Source of the DNA: Streptantibioticus silvisoli
Lineage (GTDB): Bacteria; Actinomycetota; Actinomycetes; Streptomycetales; Streptomycetaceae
Direction: 5' to 3'
Length of the DNA stretch: 64,000 nucleotides
NCBI RefSeq assembly: GCF_027947535.2
Contig: NZ_JAAGKO020000006.1
Coordinates: forward strand, 186,001 to 250,000
Part shown: piece after piece, positions 8,736 to 16,692 of the stretch
Layout: each line of letters begins with the position of its first letter
How positions within the stretch are numbered: position 1 is the stretch's first letter
Notes under the pieces: model-generated
What the model was told of the DNA's origin: nothing
The model's database searches: none
The model's input: the letters and a program-made list of their open reading frames with translations, nothing else
Position numbers and translations under genes: made by a program

Positions 8736-8870
8736 GGACGAACGCCGGCTCGGATGGTGCACGGTCGCCGGTACGTACGCGGACGAACGCCGGGTCGGAT
8801 GGTGCACGGTCGCCGGTACGTACGCGGACGAACGCCGGGTCGGATGGTGCACGGTCGCCGGTACGCACGC
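8736..8870. repeat. Three perfect-register copies of a 45-bp tandem repeat
   Basis: Copies start at 8736, 8781 and 8826; they are nearly identical with only one or two changes each. The unit length is a multiple of three, so all frames stay open through it, which produces spurious reading frames. There are no unique spacers, so it is not a CRISPR array. It lies upstream of the gene ending at 6265 and next to an SDR relic. Confidence 0.85.
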
Positions 8871-9169
8871 GACCACGAACTCGTCCAGTACTCCGGAACC
8901 CTCGTCACCCGAGCCGCCATCACCTTGATGGCCGGGCGCGTCACCCGGCGGCGCCGCTCGGCCGGCCAGCGCGCTGATCGCCTTCACTGATGTCACGGCC
9001 ACTGATGTCACGGCCGAGTTCGAGGGGCCAGCGTGATCGTTCCCGCCGCCGTCGGATCGCTTGTGATGACCGCGAGACGTCTGTCCCCAGGTCCTCGGAG
9101 TCCAGTGCCTCGTGTGTCCAGGACCAAGGGTCGGTGCCCCGGGTCCCGGGCCGGGGCAGCCGCGGATCC

Positions 9170-9474
9170 CGCTCCGAAGTGCTCGACCCCGGCGTTGCCG
9201 ACCAGCAGGTCCGGGCCGCCGAACGCGGACACCACCGCGCCGACGAGCTCGTGGGCCCGCGCCCTGTCACCGGTATCGGCCGGGAGGCCGACGCGGCACA
9301 TCCGCTGTCCCGGAGTTCGCCGACGAGCGCATCGGCGGACTTCCGATCGGATCGGTAGTTGACCGCGACCGTGGCTCCCCGGGAGGCGAGCCGCCGCACG
9401 GTCGCGGCGCCGATCCCGCTGCTGCCTCCGGTGACCAGGGCCCGCTTGCCCGCCAGGCTTGATGTGGGTGTCAT
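9170..9474 (-). pseudogene. Frameshifted and truncated short-chain dehydrogenase/reductase
   Basis: From ATG 9474 the frame reads a classical SDR start: GKRALVTGGSSGIGAA (the TGxxxGIG cofactor motif), then ATVAVNYRSDRKSADALV. Near 9295 the homology jumps frame and continues as LPADTGDRARAHELVGAVVS and LLVGNAGVEHFG (the NNAG motif with N to G). After that no SDR sequence follows: the catalytic Ser-Tyr-Lys half is missing. At least one frameshift and a 3' loss are needed to explain it. It is divergent to the MarR gene, an arrangement in which MarR commonly controls its neighbour. Confidence 0.75.
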
Positions 9475-9573
9475 CGAGCCAACCGCGCTCTCTGTCGTGT
9501 CCGAAGGTGAAAAGTCCTTGGACCGCACTACCTGTCCCTTCGTCGGGCCTCCGGCCGCTTTGGTTAGGGACAT

Positions 9574-9588
9574 TGACTATTGTGGTCA
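9574..9588. promoter_or_regulatory. TGAC-N7-GTCA inverted repeat, possible MarR operator
   Basis: TGAC at 9574 and GTCA at 9585 form an interrupted palindrome in an AT-richer patch between the SDR relic and the MarR gene. Position and symmetry suit a MarR-family binding site. The assignment is inferred from position only. Confidence 0.35.
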
Positions 9589-9777
9589 TGTGCGGCACCC
9601 ACGGCAACAGCGGTCGGCCTGGGCCGGTCGAGGAGCGGCCGGCGCGTGCGGAATGCGGCGAGCGCGGAGCCGTGCCCGCGTCATCGCGGCGAGGGCCGGG
9701 GGCGATCCGGTCCGGCGGCGGTGACGTAGGGTGTGAGCGCCCTGTGGGATCGGATGGTCGACGGAACCGAGAGCGGT

Positions 9778-10221
9778 ATGGACGACGAGCAGCGGATTGA
9801 CCTAGGGGTGTCGTTGTTCATCCCGTACCGGTACACCGAGGACCGGATGTTCCGGGCCCTGCGGGACGCCGGGTTCGACGACTGGACCCTCGCCCAGTGC
9901 CGGGTGTTCCAACGCGTCTCTCCGGACGGTTCGCGCCTCAAGGACCTCGCTGACCAGGCGCAGATGACCAAGCAGAGCGCCAGCGTGATGGTCGATCAGC
10001 TGGAGCGTCTGGGCTATGTGCGCCGACTCCCCGACCCTTCGGACGGCCGTGCCCGGCTGATCGTGATCGAGGAGCGCGGCAGGCGGGCGGTCGAAGTCGC
10101 CTCGAAGGCGCTCGACGAGATCCTCGCGGAGTGGAAGGCATACCTGGGCACCCGCAACTTCACGTTGCTGCACCAGATCCTCGATCAACTCCGAGAGATC
10201 ACCGACCCCTACGCGCGGTAG
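9778..10221 (+). CDS. MarR-family transcriptional regulator
   Basis: A protein of 147 residues with a MarR winged helix-turn-helix: residues 48-78 give LKDLADQAQMTKQSASVMVD (helix-turn-helix) and the wing is YVRRLPDPSDGRARLI, a strongly conserved MarR pattern (D-x-D-R-R-x-x-x-[IV]). N- and C-terminal helices supply dimerisation. It probably binds its own promoter region and responds to a small ligand. Possible starts are GTG 9733, ATG 9754 and ATG 9778; the last gives the usual family length but its ribosome site is weak. The divergent neighbour is a broken SDR gene, so the original target may be lost. Confidence 0.85.
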   Translation: MDDEQRIDLGVSLFIPYRYTEDRMFRALRDAGFDDWTLAQCRVFQRVSPDGSRLKDLADQAQMTKQSASVMVDQLERLGYVRRLPDPSDGRARLIVIEERGRRAVEVASKALDEILAEWKAYLGTRNFTLLHQILDQLREITDPYAR

Positions 10222-10337
10222 ACGCGGTCGCGCCGAGCCGTCCGCCCCCGATCCCCGTTCGCCCCGAGCCGCCGGGTTCCGGCGGACGCGGGCAGGCTGT
10301 CGGCTGCACCTCGAAGTGGTCGGCTCGGCCGACTTGT

Positions 10338-10356
10338 TGGTCACCTATTCTGACCA
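10338..10356. promoter_or_regulatory. TGGTCA-N7-TGACCA inverted repeat
   Basis: A perfect 6-bp inverted repeat with a 7-base AT-rich centre (CCTATTC). It stands 27 bases before the relic of the ABC ATPase gene and resembles a regulator binding site. Its owner is unknown. Confidence 0.35.
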
Positions 10357-10382
10357 TGTCGGCGATGGGGCGCGCGGCTGCC

Positions 10383-10464
10383 GCGGGTCGAGCGGAACGT
10401 GGCGTTCGGTCTCAGGGCGCGCCGGACACCGCGCGCGACGATCGCCGGACGGGTCACCGCGGCG
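10383..10464 (+). pseudogene. 82-bp fragment duplicated from the phosphonate ABC ATPase gene
   Basis: Bases 10383-10464 match 17611-17692, inside the ABC ATPase gene of the phosphonate operon, at 78 of 82 positions. The encoded residues (NVAFGLRARRTPRATI, then GRVT) come from the segment after the Q-loop. Nothing on either side resembles the rest of that gene, so this is an isolated copy, transferred or left from a decayed paralogue. It lies in a gap of about 600 bases that otherwise holds only the inverted repeat at 10338 and the repeat at 10781. Confidence 0.8.
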
Positions 10465-10780
10465 TGTTCAGCTACTGGCGCCAAGCGGGCAAGGGGAGCG
10501 CGGGCCGTGCTCGGCCGCCCCGCTGACCGGAGCCGGGCGGCGACGGCGCCGATGCGCCCGGTGGCCCGCAGCATCACGGCACCTCATCGAGACCCCCGAC
10601 GCGGCAGATTGCCGGAGTACGTCGCGGCGAACCCCGCGCCGAGGGTTCACAGCCGCTGCGGACGGGACGGGCTGCTGTCCGCGCGGGCGGTGACGGCCCG
10701 CGGCGGCGCGGAGCCCGTCGGTCCCGTTCGACGGCGGCACCGCCTTGATGGTGTCCCGGCACCGACCCGCCGCCGCGCGG

Positions 10781-10848
10781 CCCGACGCCGGGAAGGTCAC
10801 CCGTGGAAGCCCGGCCCGACGCCGGGGAGGTCACCCGTGGAAGCCCGG
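10781..10848. repeat. 34-bp tandem duplication covering the end of the next gene
   Basis: Copy 1 is 10781-10814 and copy 2 is 10815-10848, with one mismatch. The second copy contains the last codons and stop of the minus-strand gene at 10831-11064, so the first copy is a downstream duplicate of that gene end. Confidence 0.85.
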
Positions 10849-11064
10849 AATGATCAGGTAGAGCCCGTACACGACGGCCGCCGCGCAGGCGAGGAAGCAC
10901 AGTCCGGCCGCCGTCAGTGCGCTGCCGCCGCCTCGACCGCTCTCGCGGGCCGTCTCCCGCTGGGAGAGCGCGAGGACCCCCAGGACGAAGACGGTGACCA
11001 CCGCGACGGTGGCCCCCACGCTCACTCCGGCGACCTCACCGAAGGCGTTCCAGTCCAGATTCAT
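10831..11064 (-). CDS. Small two-helix membrane protein beside the phosphate transporter
   Basis: A protein of 77 residues with two transmembrane helices (VSVGATVAVVTVFVLGVLAL and LTAAGLCFLACAAAVVYGLY) separated by a short charged, Gly-rich loop (SQRETARESGRGGG). It lies 52 bases downstream of the PiT gene on the same strand, so the two are probably cotranscribed, and it may be a small partner of the transporter. I know no characterised family. The end of the gene is duplicated in the adjacent 34-bp repeat. Confidence 0.7.
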   Translation of the reverse strand: MNLDWNAFGEVAGVSVGATVAVVTVFVLGVLALSQRETARESGRGGGSALTAAGLCFLACAAAVVYGLYLIIPGFHG

Positions 11065-11116
11065 CGTCCAACTCCTGTTCGTTGTCGCCGGTCGTTTCCC
11101 GTCGGACCGCGGTGGT

Positions 11117-12265
11117 TCAGGCGGCCGCTACCGCGGGGGCGGACGGCCGTACGGCGACGTCGTGCGCGTCGTTGACGTTGTCGGCCCGGACGGGGTTGCG
11201 GCGCGAGAGCAGGACGATCCCGCCCGCCACGGCGGCGGTCAGGACGGCGATCACCACGATGCCGGCGGTCCCGCCGTGCACGACGACCGCGGCCGCCACC
11301 GCCCCGACCGCGGCGGCCGAGGGAAGGGTGACGAGCCAGCCCACGGCCATCCGCGAGGCGACGCCCCAGCGCACCTCGGCCAGGCGGCGGCCGATACCGG
11401 CGCCCAGGATGCCGCCGGAGCACACCTGGGTCGTCGACAGGGCGAAGCCGAGGCTGGCGGAGCTGAGAATGACCGCGGTGGACGCCGCCTCGGCCGCGAA
11501 GCCCTGCGGTGCCTGGATGTCGGTGATGCCCCTGCCCATCGTCCGGATGATCCGCCAGCCGCCGATGTACGTCCCCAGGCCGATGGCCAGGCCCGCCGTG
11601 CCGATCACCCACACCGGCGGCCCCGCCTGCTTGCCCAGCGCCCCGCAGGAGATCAGCGTCAAGGTGATGACGCCCATGGTCTTCTGCGCGTCGTTGGTGC
11701 CGTGGGCGAGGGAGACCATCGAGGCGGAGGCGATCTGGCCGATGCGGAATCCGCGGCCGACCGTCCTCTCCCTGGCGCGGCGGGTGAGGCGGTAGGCGAG
11801 ATAGGTGGCCAGCAGCGCCGCCACGCCCGCCACCACCGGCGACAGCACCGCCGGGACGATGATCTTCTCGACCACCATTTCGAAGTGCACGCCGTGCTCG
11901 CCGGCGCCCACCCACACCGCGCCGATCAGCCCGCCGAACAGGGCGTGCGACGAACTCGACGGCAGGCCGAGCAGCCAGGTCATCAGGTTCCACAGGATCG
12001 CCCCGACCAGCCCGGCGAAGATCATCGCCGGAGTGACGAGGGCGTCGTCGACGATGCCTCCGGACACGGTCCTGGCCACCTCGGTCGACAAGAACGCGCC
12101 GACGAGATTGAGCACCCCGCTGATCAATACCGCTACTTTGGGCCTTAAGGCGCCGGTCGCGATGGATGTGGCCATCGCGTTCGCCGTGTCGTGAAAGCCG
12201 TTGGTGAAATCGAATGCCAATGCCGTGGCGATGACGACCGCCACGAGAAATGTGATGTGGCCCAC
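11117..12265 (-). CDS. pit: PiT-family low-affinity inorganic phosphate transporter
   Basis: A protein of 382 residues with about ten membrane helices. Both PiT signatures are present: the N-terminal FDFTNGFHDTANAMATSIAT and the internal copy SLAHGTNDAQKTMGVITLTL. Substrate coupling in the family depends on these GANDVAN-like repeats. It imports metal-phosphate with protons across the inner membrane. GTG 12265 is chosen because HITFLVAVVIATALAF is the usual N-terminus; the ribosome site is weak. The small membrane gene at 10831-11064 follows closely. Phosphate supply fits with the nearby phosphonate operon, though no clear PHO box was found upstream. Confidence 0.93.
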   Translation of the reverse strand: MGHITFLVAVVIATALAFDFTNGFHDTANAMATSIATGALRPKVAVLISGVLNLVGAFLSTEVARTVSGGIVDDALVTPAMIFAGLVGAILWNLMTWLLGLPSSSSHALFGGLIGAVWVGAGEHGVHFEMVVEKIIVPAVLSPVVAGVAALLATYLAYRLTRRARERTVGRGFRIGQIASASMVSLAHGTNDAQKTMGVITLTLISCGALGKQAGPPVWVIGTAGLAIGLGTYIGGWRIIRTMGRGITDIQAPQGFAAEAASTAVILSSASLGFALSTTQVCSGGILGAGIGRRLAEVRWGVASRMAVGWLVTLPSAAAVGAVAAAVVVHGGTAGIVVIAVLTAAVAGGIVLLSRRNPVRADNVNDAHDVAVRPSAPAVAAA

Positions 12266-12664
12266 CCGCCCAGCGAAGCAGCCGGAGACGTACCCCGGAC
12301 GACACGCGTGTGAAGCACCCGCAGTTATTGAGGGTGAGAACGTACAACACCACCCGGCGTAATGAGCCGGACGTCGTGGGCGCCGGCCCGTCGGTCCCGC
12401 GGAAGTGCGGGGACTTGAAGCCGTGGAGCCGTGGAGCCGGACCAACACCCGCTCGACGGCCACCCCGAACGCCCCCGTCACACCGCTGGTTCGGCACTCC
12501 CGGGCCAGGCGGCCGGCCGTTCTCGGGAAACGAGCGAAAAGGTACCCGAAACGATGAAAGATGCGTCCAGTCAGCGAAAAACGTTTCGTGAACGGACGTT
12601 TTGCGGGGTGATGGCTCCTGGTTAAAGCGGCGTTCACGCGGGGGCGCGATGGTGCCTCGTGATC
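12266..12664. other. Divergent intergenic region between pit and the glycosyltransferase
   Basis: About 400 bases without a gene. It must hold the promoters of both divergent genes. A 14-base palindrome-like element (12575-12588, CGAAAAACGTTTCG) and an AT-richer patch near 12530-12615 are the only notable items. Confidence 0.5.
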
Positions 12665-14350
12665 ATGAGTGAAGTGTCGCGTCGGGCCGGTCGGGAGATC
12701 GGGGCCGACAGCCCCGGACGTGGGCGTGGCGACCACGCGGGGAGCGCTGTGCGCTGGGCGGGGCCGGCCGCCTCGGGTCTGGTGGCGTCGGTCTTCGGGC
12801 TGTGGCGGCTGACCGGGGCGGGAATGTGGCGGGACGAGGCGGTCACGTACTACGTCGCGCAGCGGAGCGTGTCGCAACTGTGGCGGCTGACCGGTCACGT
12901 GGACGCCGTCCACGGGTGCTACTACCTGCTCATCCACCTGGTCTTCGTGGTCTTCGGCCCCAGCGTGCCGGCCCTCCGGCTGCCGTCCGTGCTGGCCGGC
13001 GCCGGGACGGCCGCGCTGATCGCCGCGGTCGGGGGGCGGCTGGCCACCCGCCGGGCCGGGCTGTTCGCCGGGGTGTTCTGGGCCGTGCTTCCGCAGATCA
13101 GCCGGTACCTCCAGGAGGGCCGCTCCTACGCACTGGTGTCGTTGTGCACGGTGGCGGGCGCCTACTTCCTGGTGAGACGCCGATGGGCGGCCTTCGCGCT
13201 CGCGCTGGCCCTGGCCTGCGCGCTGAACCTGCTCGCCGTACTCGGCCTCGCCGCCTTCGGGGTGACGATCCTGCTCCGGCGCCTCCAGTGCGACGCGGAT
13301 CGCCCGGCGACGGTTCGCGCCGTGTCCGCCCTGATGGCAGCGGCACTGGCGGGCGCCGTTCCGGTGGCCCTGCGCAGCCGCGGCGAGAGAGCCGCGATGA
13401 TCAGCTGGATTCCGCGCCCCACCCCCAGGACCTGCGTCCACCTCGTCACCATGATGAGCGGCAGTCGACGCGTGGTACTACCGGTCCTCCTCGTCGCCGC
13501 CGTCGGCTGTCTGAGCCTCCTCGCCCGCCCGGCCCGCGAGGGCGTACGCGGCGACCGCGCTGACCGGCACCGTGAACGGGACGGTCGCGACCACCGCGGC
13601 CGAGAACGGCAGCTCGTCGCACTGGCACTGCCGCTGGCCGTGCTCCCGCCCTCGTTGCTCGTCGGCTACTCCCTGATCGCCGCCCCGGCGTTCATGCCGC
13701 GCTACGTGTTGTACGCGTTCGCCGGCGCGGCACTGCTCACCGGCCTCGGGCTCGACACGCTGGTGCGGGTGACGGGCGTGCTGCTGGAGCGAGCGGCCGG
13801 GCGGCGGCCGGGACGGATCGGCTCGGCCGGTGCGGACGGCGGCCGGGCCGGCGCGAGGGGTGGTCCGCACCGCGTCGCGCGCTGGAAGGGCGGCTTTCCG
13901 GGACTGGTGGCCGGGTGCGCGGCGATCGCGGTGGTCGCCGCGAGCGGGTGGCACGCCCAGCTGACGATCCGCAGGGCCGACGGCCACGGCGATCCGTTGC
14001 TCCGCATGGCCCGCGTGGTCCAGGACAACGCGAAGCCCGGCGACGGCGTACTCTTCCTCCCGGCCGAGAGCCGGTACGCCGAACTCGCCTACCCGGGCTG
14101 CTTCCGCCGCACCACCGACCTCGTCCCCGGTGCCACCCCTGCCCAGGCCGCCGGCCTCGTCGTCGACGACTACCCTCCGGCCGAACTCGCCGCCCGCCTG
14201 TCCGGTCATCGACGTGTCTGGGTCGTCCGGAGCTACTCGGCCTCCGACGACGAACCCGACTCCTACGCCCTGCTCCGCGCCGATGGCTACCACCGGACGC
14301 GTTCCTGGGCCGTGTGGACCACACGGGTCGTCCAGCTCTGGGTCGAATAG
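12665..14350 (+). CDS. Polytopic membrane glycosyltransferase, GT39-like
   Basis: A protein of 561 residues with many hydrophobic helices (for example LLVAAVGCLSLLARP and LVAGCAAIAVVAASGW). The first loop has GLWRLTGAGMWRDEAVTYYV, the R-D-E acidic pair seen in GT39/PMT-type and ArnT-like transferases that use polyprenyl-phosphate sugars, followed by an extracellular LPQISRYLQEGRSYALV segment also typical of the family. The C-terminal 150 residues are a soluble extracellular domain (AKPGDGVLFLPAESRYAELA). The substrate is unknown; cell-envelope glycosylation is likely. ATG 12665 is preferred over GTG 12659. A charged, Arg/Asp-rich insertion (about residues 300-320) breaks the membrane region. 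Confidence 0.8.
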   Translation: MSEVSRRAGREIGADSPGRGRGDHAGSAVRWAGPAASGLVASVFGLWRLTGAGMWRDEAVTYYVAQRSVSQLWRLTGHVDAVHGCYYLLIHLVFVVFGPSVPALRLPSVLAGAGTAALIAAVGGRLATRRAGLFAGVFWAVLPQISRYLQEGRSYALVSLCTVAGAYFLVRRRWAAFALALALACALNLLAVLGLAAFGVTILLRRLQCDADRPATVRAVSALMAAALAGAVPVALRSRGERAAMISWIPRPTPRTCVHLVTMMSGSRRVVLPVLLVAAVGCLSLLARPAREGVRGDRADRHRERDGRDHRGRERQLVALALPLAVLPPSLLVGYSLIAAPAFMPRYVLYAFAGAALLTGLGLDTLVRVTGVLLERAAGRRPGRIGSAGADGGRAGARGGPHRVARWKGGFPGLVAGCAAIAVVAASGWHAQLTIRRADGHGDPLLRMARVVQDNAKPGDGVLFLPAESRYAELAYPGCFRRTTDLVPGATPAQAAGLVVDDYPPAELAARLSGHRRVWVVRSYSASDDEPDSYALLRADGYHRTRSWAVWTTRVVQLWVE

Positions 14351-14368
14351 TCGACGGGGGCCGTCGAC
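14350..14368 (+). terminator. Short hairpin directly after the glycosyltransferase stop
   Basis: Arms GTCGACGG (14350-14357) and CCGTCGAC (14361-14368) pair perfectly with a 3-base loop, starting at the last base of the stop codon. Possible terminator; the stem is only 8 bp. Confidence 0.4.
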
Positions 14369-14631
14369 CGCCCTCGTCGTCACGGAAGGTGTGGTGGCGG
14401 AATCAATACGGTCCTCGCTGCGGAAAGGCGCCGAGGGCGGTGGAAAGCTCCTGATACCGCGGCTGTGGATTCGCCGAACAGTGGTGCTTCATTCATGCGT
14501 CGTACATGCCGTGATGGCACGACAGCCGCACCTCGGCGTCATATGGGACGGCCGCGTGGACGGGTCGTCGCCGCACCGGGACGGGATCCGAGGGCGCGGG
14601 AGGCCCCCGGGCATCTGGGAGAATCGGGGGG

Positions 14632-15387
14632 GTGAGCGAACGGGCCGATCCCCATACCCCGATCCGGGCGGGCATTCCGGAACACGGCAGGGTGCCGAAG
14701 TACTACGCGGTGAAGGCCCGCGTCGAGGTGCTGATCGCGGACCTGGGGGAGGGTGGGCTGCTGCCCACCGAGCGGGAGTTGGCGGCCGACTTCGGGGTGG
14801 CCCGTGAGACCGTGCGGCAGGCGCTGCGCGAGCTGCTCATCCAGGGCCGGGTGCGCCGCAAGGGGCGCGGCACCGTGGTCGCCGAGCCGAAGCTCGTGCA
14901 GCCGCTGTCCACCGCGAGCTACACCGAGGGCGTGCGCCAGCAGGGGCGGGTGCCCGGCCGGCACCTCGTCGGGCTCGAGCGGCTCCACGCCGACGTGGCG
15001 CTCGCGGCGGAACTGCGGCTGGAGGCCGGCGCGCCGGTCTGGCACATGGAGCGGGTGCTGCTCGCCGACGACGAGCGGGTGGGGCTGGAGAGTACGTACC
15101 TGGCGGTCGCGCGGGTGCCGCACCTGGAACGGGACTTCGCGCCGGACGCCTCCTTCTACGCCTTCCTGCGCGAGCGGCTCGGTGTCGAGCCGACGGTGGT
15201 GGACGAGCGCATCGAGACGGTGCTGGCCACCCCGCGCGAGGCCCTGCTGATCGGTACGCCGCCCGCGCTGCCGATGCTCCTGCTGCACCGTTCCAGCAGT
15301 GACGCCGAGGGGCGGCCGCTGGAGCGGGTGCGTTCCCTCTACCGTGGCGACCGTTTCAGCTTCACCGTCCGCCTGAGCCGTCCCTGA
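14632..15387 (+). CDS. GntR-family (HutC/UTRA subfamily) regulator of the phosphonate operon
   Basis: A protein of 251 residues. Residues 22-85 form the GntR winged helix: KYYAVKARVEVLIADL, then LLPTERELAADFGVARETVR and QALRELLIQGRVRRKGRGT. Residues 95-245 form a UTRA ligand-binding domain (PVWHMERVLLADDERVGLES, FTVRLSRP). GTG 14632 has a GGGGG-rich ribosome site. It precedes phosphonate-type catabolic and transport genes on the same strand, so it is probably a repressor relieved by a phosphonate, like PhnF/PhnR-type HutC regulators. A near-palindromic GGTCTAGTCC site stands in front of the next gene. Confidence 0.9.
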   Translation: MSERADPHTPIRAGIPEHGRVPKYYAVKARVEVLIADLGEGGLLPTERELAADFGVARETVRQALRELLIQGRVRRKGRGTVVAEPKLVQPLSTASYTEGVRQQGRVPGRHLVGLERLHADVALAAELRLEAGAPVWHMERVLLADDERVGLESTYLAVARVPHLERDFAPDASFYAFLRERLGVEPTVVDERIETVLATPREALLIGTPPALPMLLLHRSSSDAEGRPLERVRSLYRGDRFSFTVRLSRP

Positions 15388-15487
15388 CGCTCCCGGGGCC
15401 GGTGGGGCGCCACAACGCCAGGACCGGCCTCCTCGCGGGGCCCGGCGCACCCGTCCTCCACCCCGTAAATATCACGGAAAGATAACG

Positions 15488-15497
15488 GGTCTAGTCC
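15488..15497 (+). promoter_or_regulatory. Near-palindromic GGTCTAGTCC, candidate GntR/HutC operator
   Basis: GGTCTAGTCC differs by one base from the perfect palindrome GGTCTAGACC. HutC-type regulators of phosphonate and amino-sugar genes recognise GGTC/TA-rich sites of this form. It lies between the regulator stop (15387) and the oxidoreductase start (15556), in an AT-rich patch (15468-15486) that could hold a promoter. Confidence 0.45.
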
Positions 15498-15555
15498 AAG
15501 TTTGCCGCCCCGTTCACCCGCGGGTCGGAATCCCGTCGGAGGGCGGCCACCTGGA

Positions 15556-16692
15556 GTGGCGAACGTCGTCGCCGTGCGAACAACTGTCGTCGGAGCCGGG
15601 GTGCTGGGCACCATGCACGCCTGGCACGCCATAGAACGCGGCCATGAGGTCGTCCATCTGGAGCGGGAACGCGAGGCGCGCGGCGCCTCCGTCCGCAACT
15701 TCGGTCTGGTGTGGGTCAGCGGGCGGGCGGCCGGCGCCGAACTCGACGCCGCGCTGCGCGCCCGCGAGCTGTGGGAGGGGATCGGCGCGCGGGTGCCCGG
15801 CGTCGGCTTCCGCGCCAACGGGTCGCTGACCGTCGTGCGCACCCCGGCGGAGGAGGCGGTCGCCCGCGAGGCGCTCGACCGCCCCGACGCGGCCGCGCGC
15901 GGCCTGCGGTGGCTGGACCCGGACCGGGCCCGCGCCCTCAATCCCGCCCTGCGCGGTGCGTTGTCGGGCGCGCTGCACTGCGCGAGGGACGCCGCCGTCG
16001 AGTCCCGGGTGGCTCTGCCGGCGCTGCGCGCCGCGATGGAGGCCACCGGCCGCTACACGTTCCTGCCCGGACGGGAGGTCCGCGAGGTCGGACCGCACCT
16101 CGTCCGGGACGACCACGGCGTCCGCCACGCGTGCGACACCGTCGTGGTGACCACCGGCGCCTGGCTGTCCGGCCTCGTCCGGGAACTGGCGCCGCGACTG
16201 CCGGTGCGCCGGGTGCGGCTCCAGATGGCGCAGACCGATCCCCTGGACGAACCGCTGACGACGTCCCTGGCGGACGCCGACAGCTTCCGGTACTACCCCG
16301 CCTTCGCCGGCGGCGCGCTGGACGCCCTCGGGGCCGGGCAGCCCCAGCCGCCGACGGCCGCCGCGCACCGCATGCAGCTGCTGATGGTCCAGCGCCTCGA
16401 CGGCGGCCTGACCATCGGCGACACCCACGAATACGACGAGGCCTTCGCCTTCGACGTCACCGAGGACCCCTACGACCACCTGCGGGAGCGGGCCGCCGAA
16501 CTGCTCGGCCGGCCACTGCCCCGCATCCGCCGCCGCTGGGCCGGGGTGTACGCGCAGTGCGTGGACACCGCCCGGGTCGTGCACCGCGAGCAGGTGCTCG
16601 ACGGGGTGTGGCTGGTCACCGGCCCGGGCGGCCGCGGCATGACCTGCGCCCCGGCGATCGGCGAGGCGACCGCGAACGAGATCGGCTGGTGA
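15556..16692 (+). CDS. FAD-dependent amine oxidoreductase of the phosphonate-associated TIGR03364 type
   Basis: A protein of 378 residues in the glycine oxidase/sarcosine oxidase (DAO) fold. The N-terminus has the dinucleotide motif TVVGAGVLGTMHAWHAIERG and RGASVRNFGLVWVSG. The C-terminus has TIGDTHEYDEAFAFD and LVTGPGGRGMTCAPAIGEA, the second FAD contact. This subfamily recurs in phosphonate gene clusters; members are thought to deaminate (N-substituted) aminoethylphosphonates to phosphonoacetaldehyde. Here it could replace the usual PhnW transaminase, which is absent. GTG 15556 is preceded by GGAGG at about 12 bases; GTG 15574 is an alternative that still keeps the Rossmann motif. Its stop overlaps the next gene. 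Confidence 0.85.
   Translation: MANVVAVRTTVVGAGVLGTMHAWHAIERGHEVVHLEREREARGASVRNFGLVWVSGRAAGAELDAALRARELWEGIGARVPGVGFRANGSLTVVRTPAEEAVAREALDRPDAAARGLRWLDPDRARALNPALRGALSGALHCARDAAVESRVALPALRAAMEATGRYTFLPGREVREVGPHLVRDDHGVRHACDTVVVTTGAWLSGLVRELAPRLPVRRVRLQMAQTDPLDEPLTTSLADADSFRYYPAFAGGALDALGAGQPQPPTAAAHRMQLLMVQRLDGGLTIGDTHEYDEAFAFDVTEDPYDHLRERAAELLGRPLPRIRRRWAGVYAQCVDTARVVHREQVLDGVWLVTGPGGRGMTCAPAIGEATANEIGW

Noticed and set aside
8736..8870. Possible CRISPR array
   Set aside because: The units are directly adjacent, without unique spacers, and no cas gene is nearby.
9170..9573. Intact SDR gene
   Set aside because: The cofactor half and the NAG motif are in different frames and the catalytic Ser-Tyr-Lys half is missing.
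12266..12664. PHO box upstream of pit
   Set aside because: Only a poor match to GTTCACC-type direct repeats could be found (near 12310-12345, minus strand), not enough to report.
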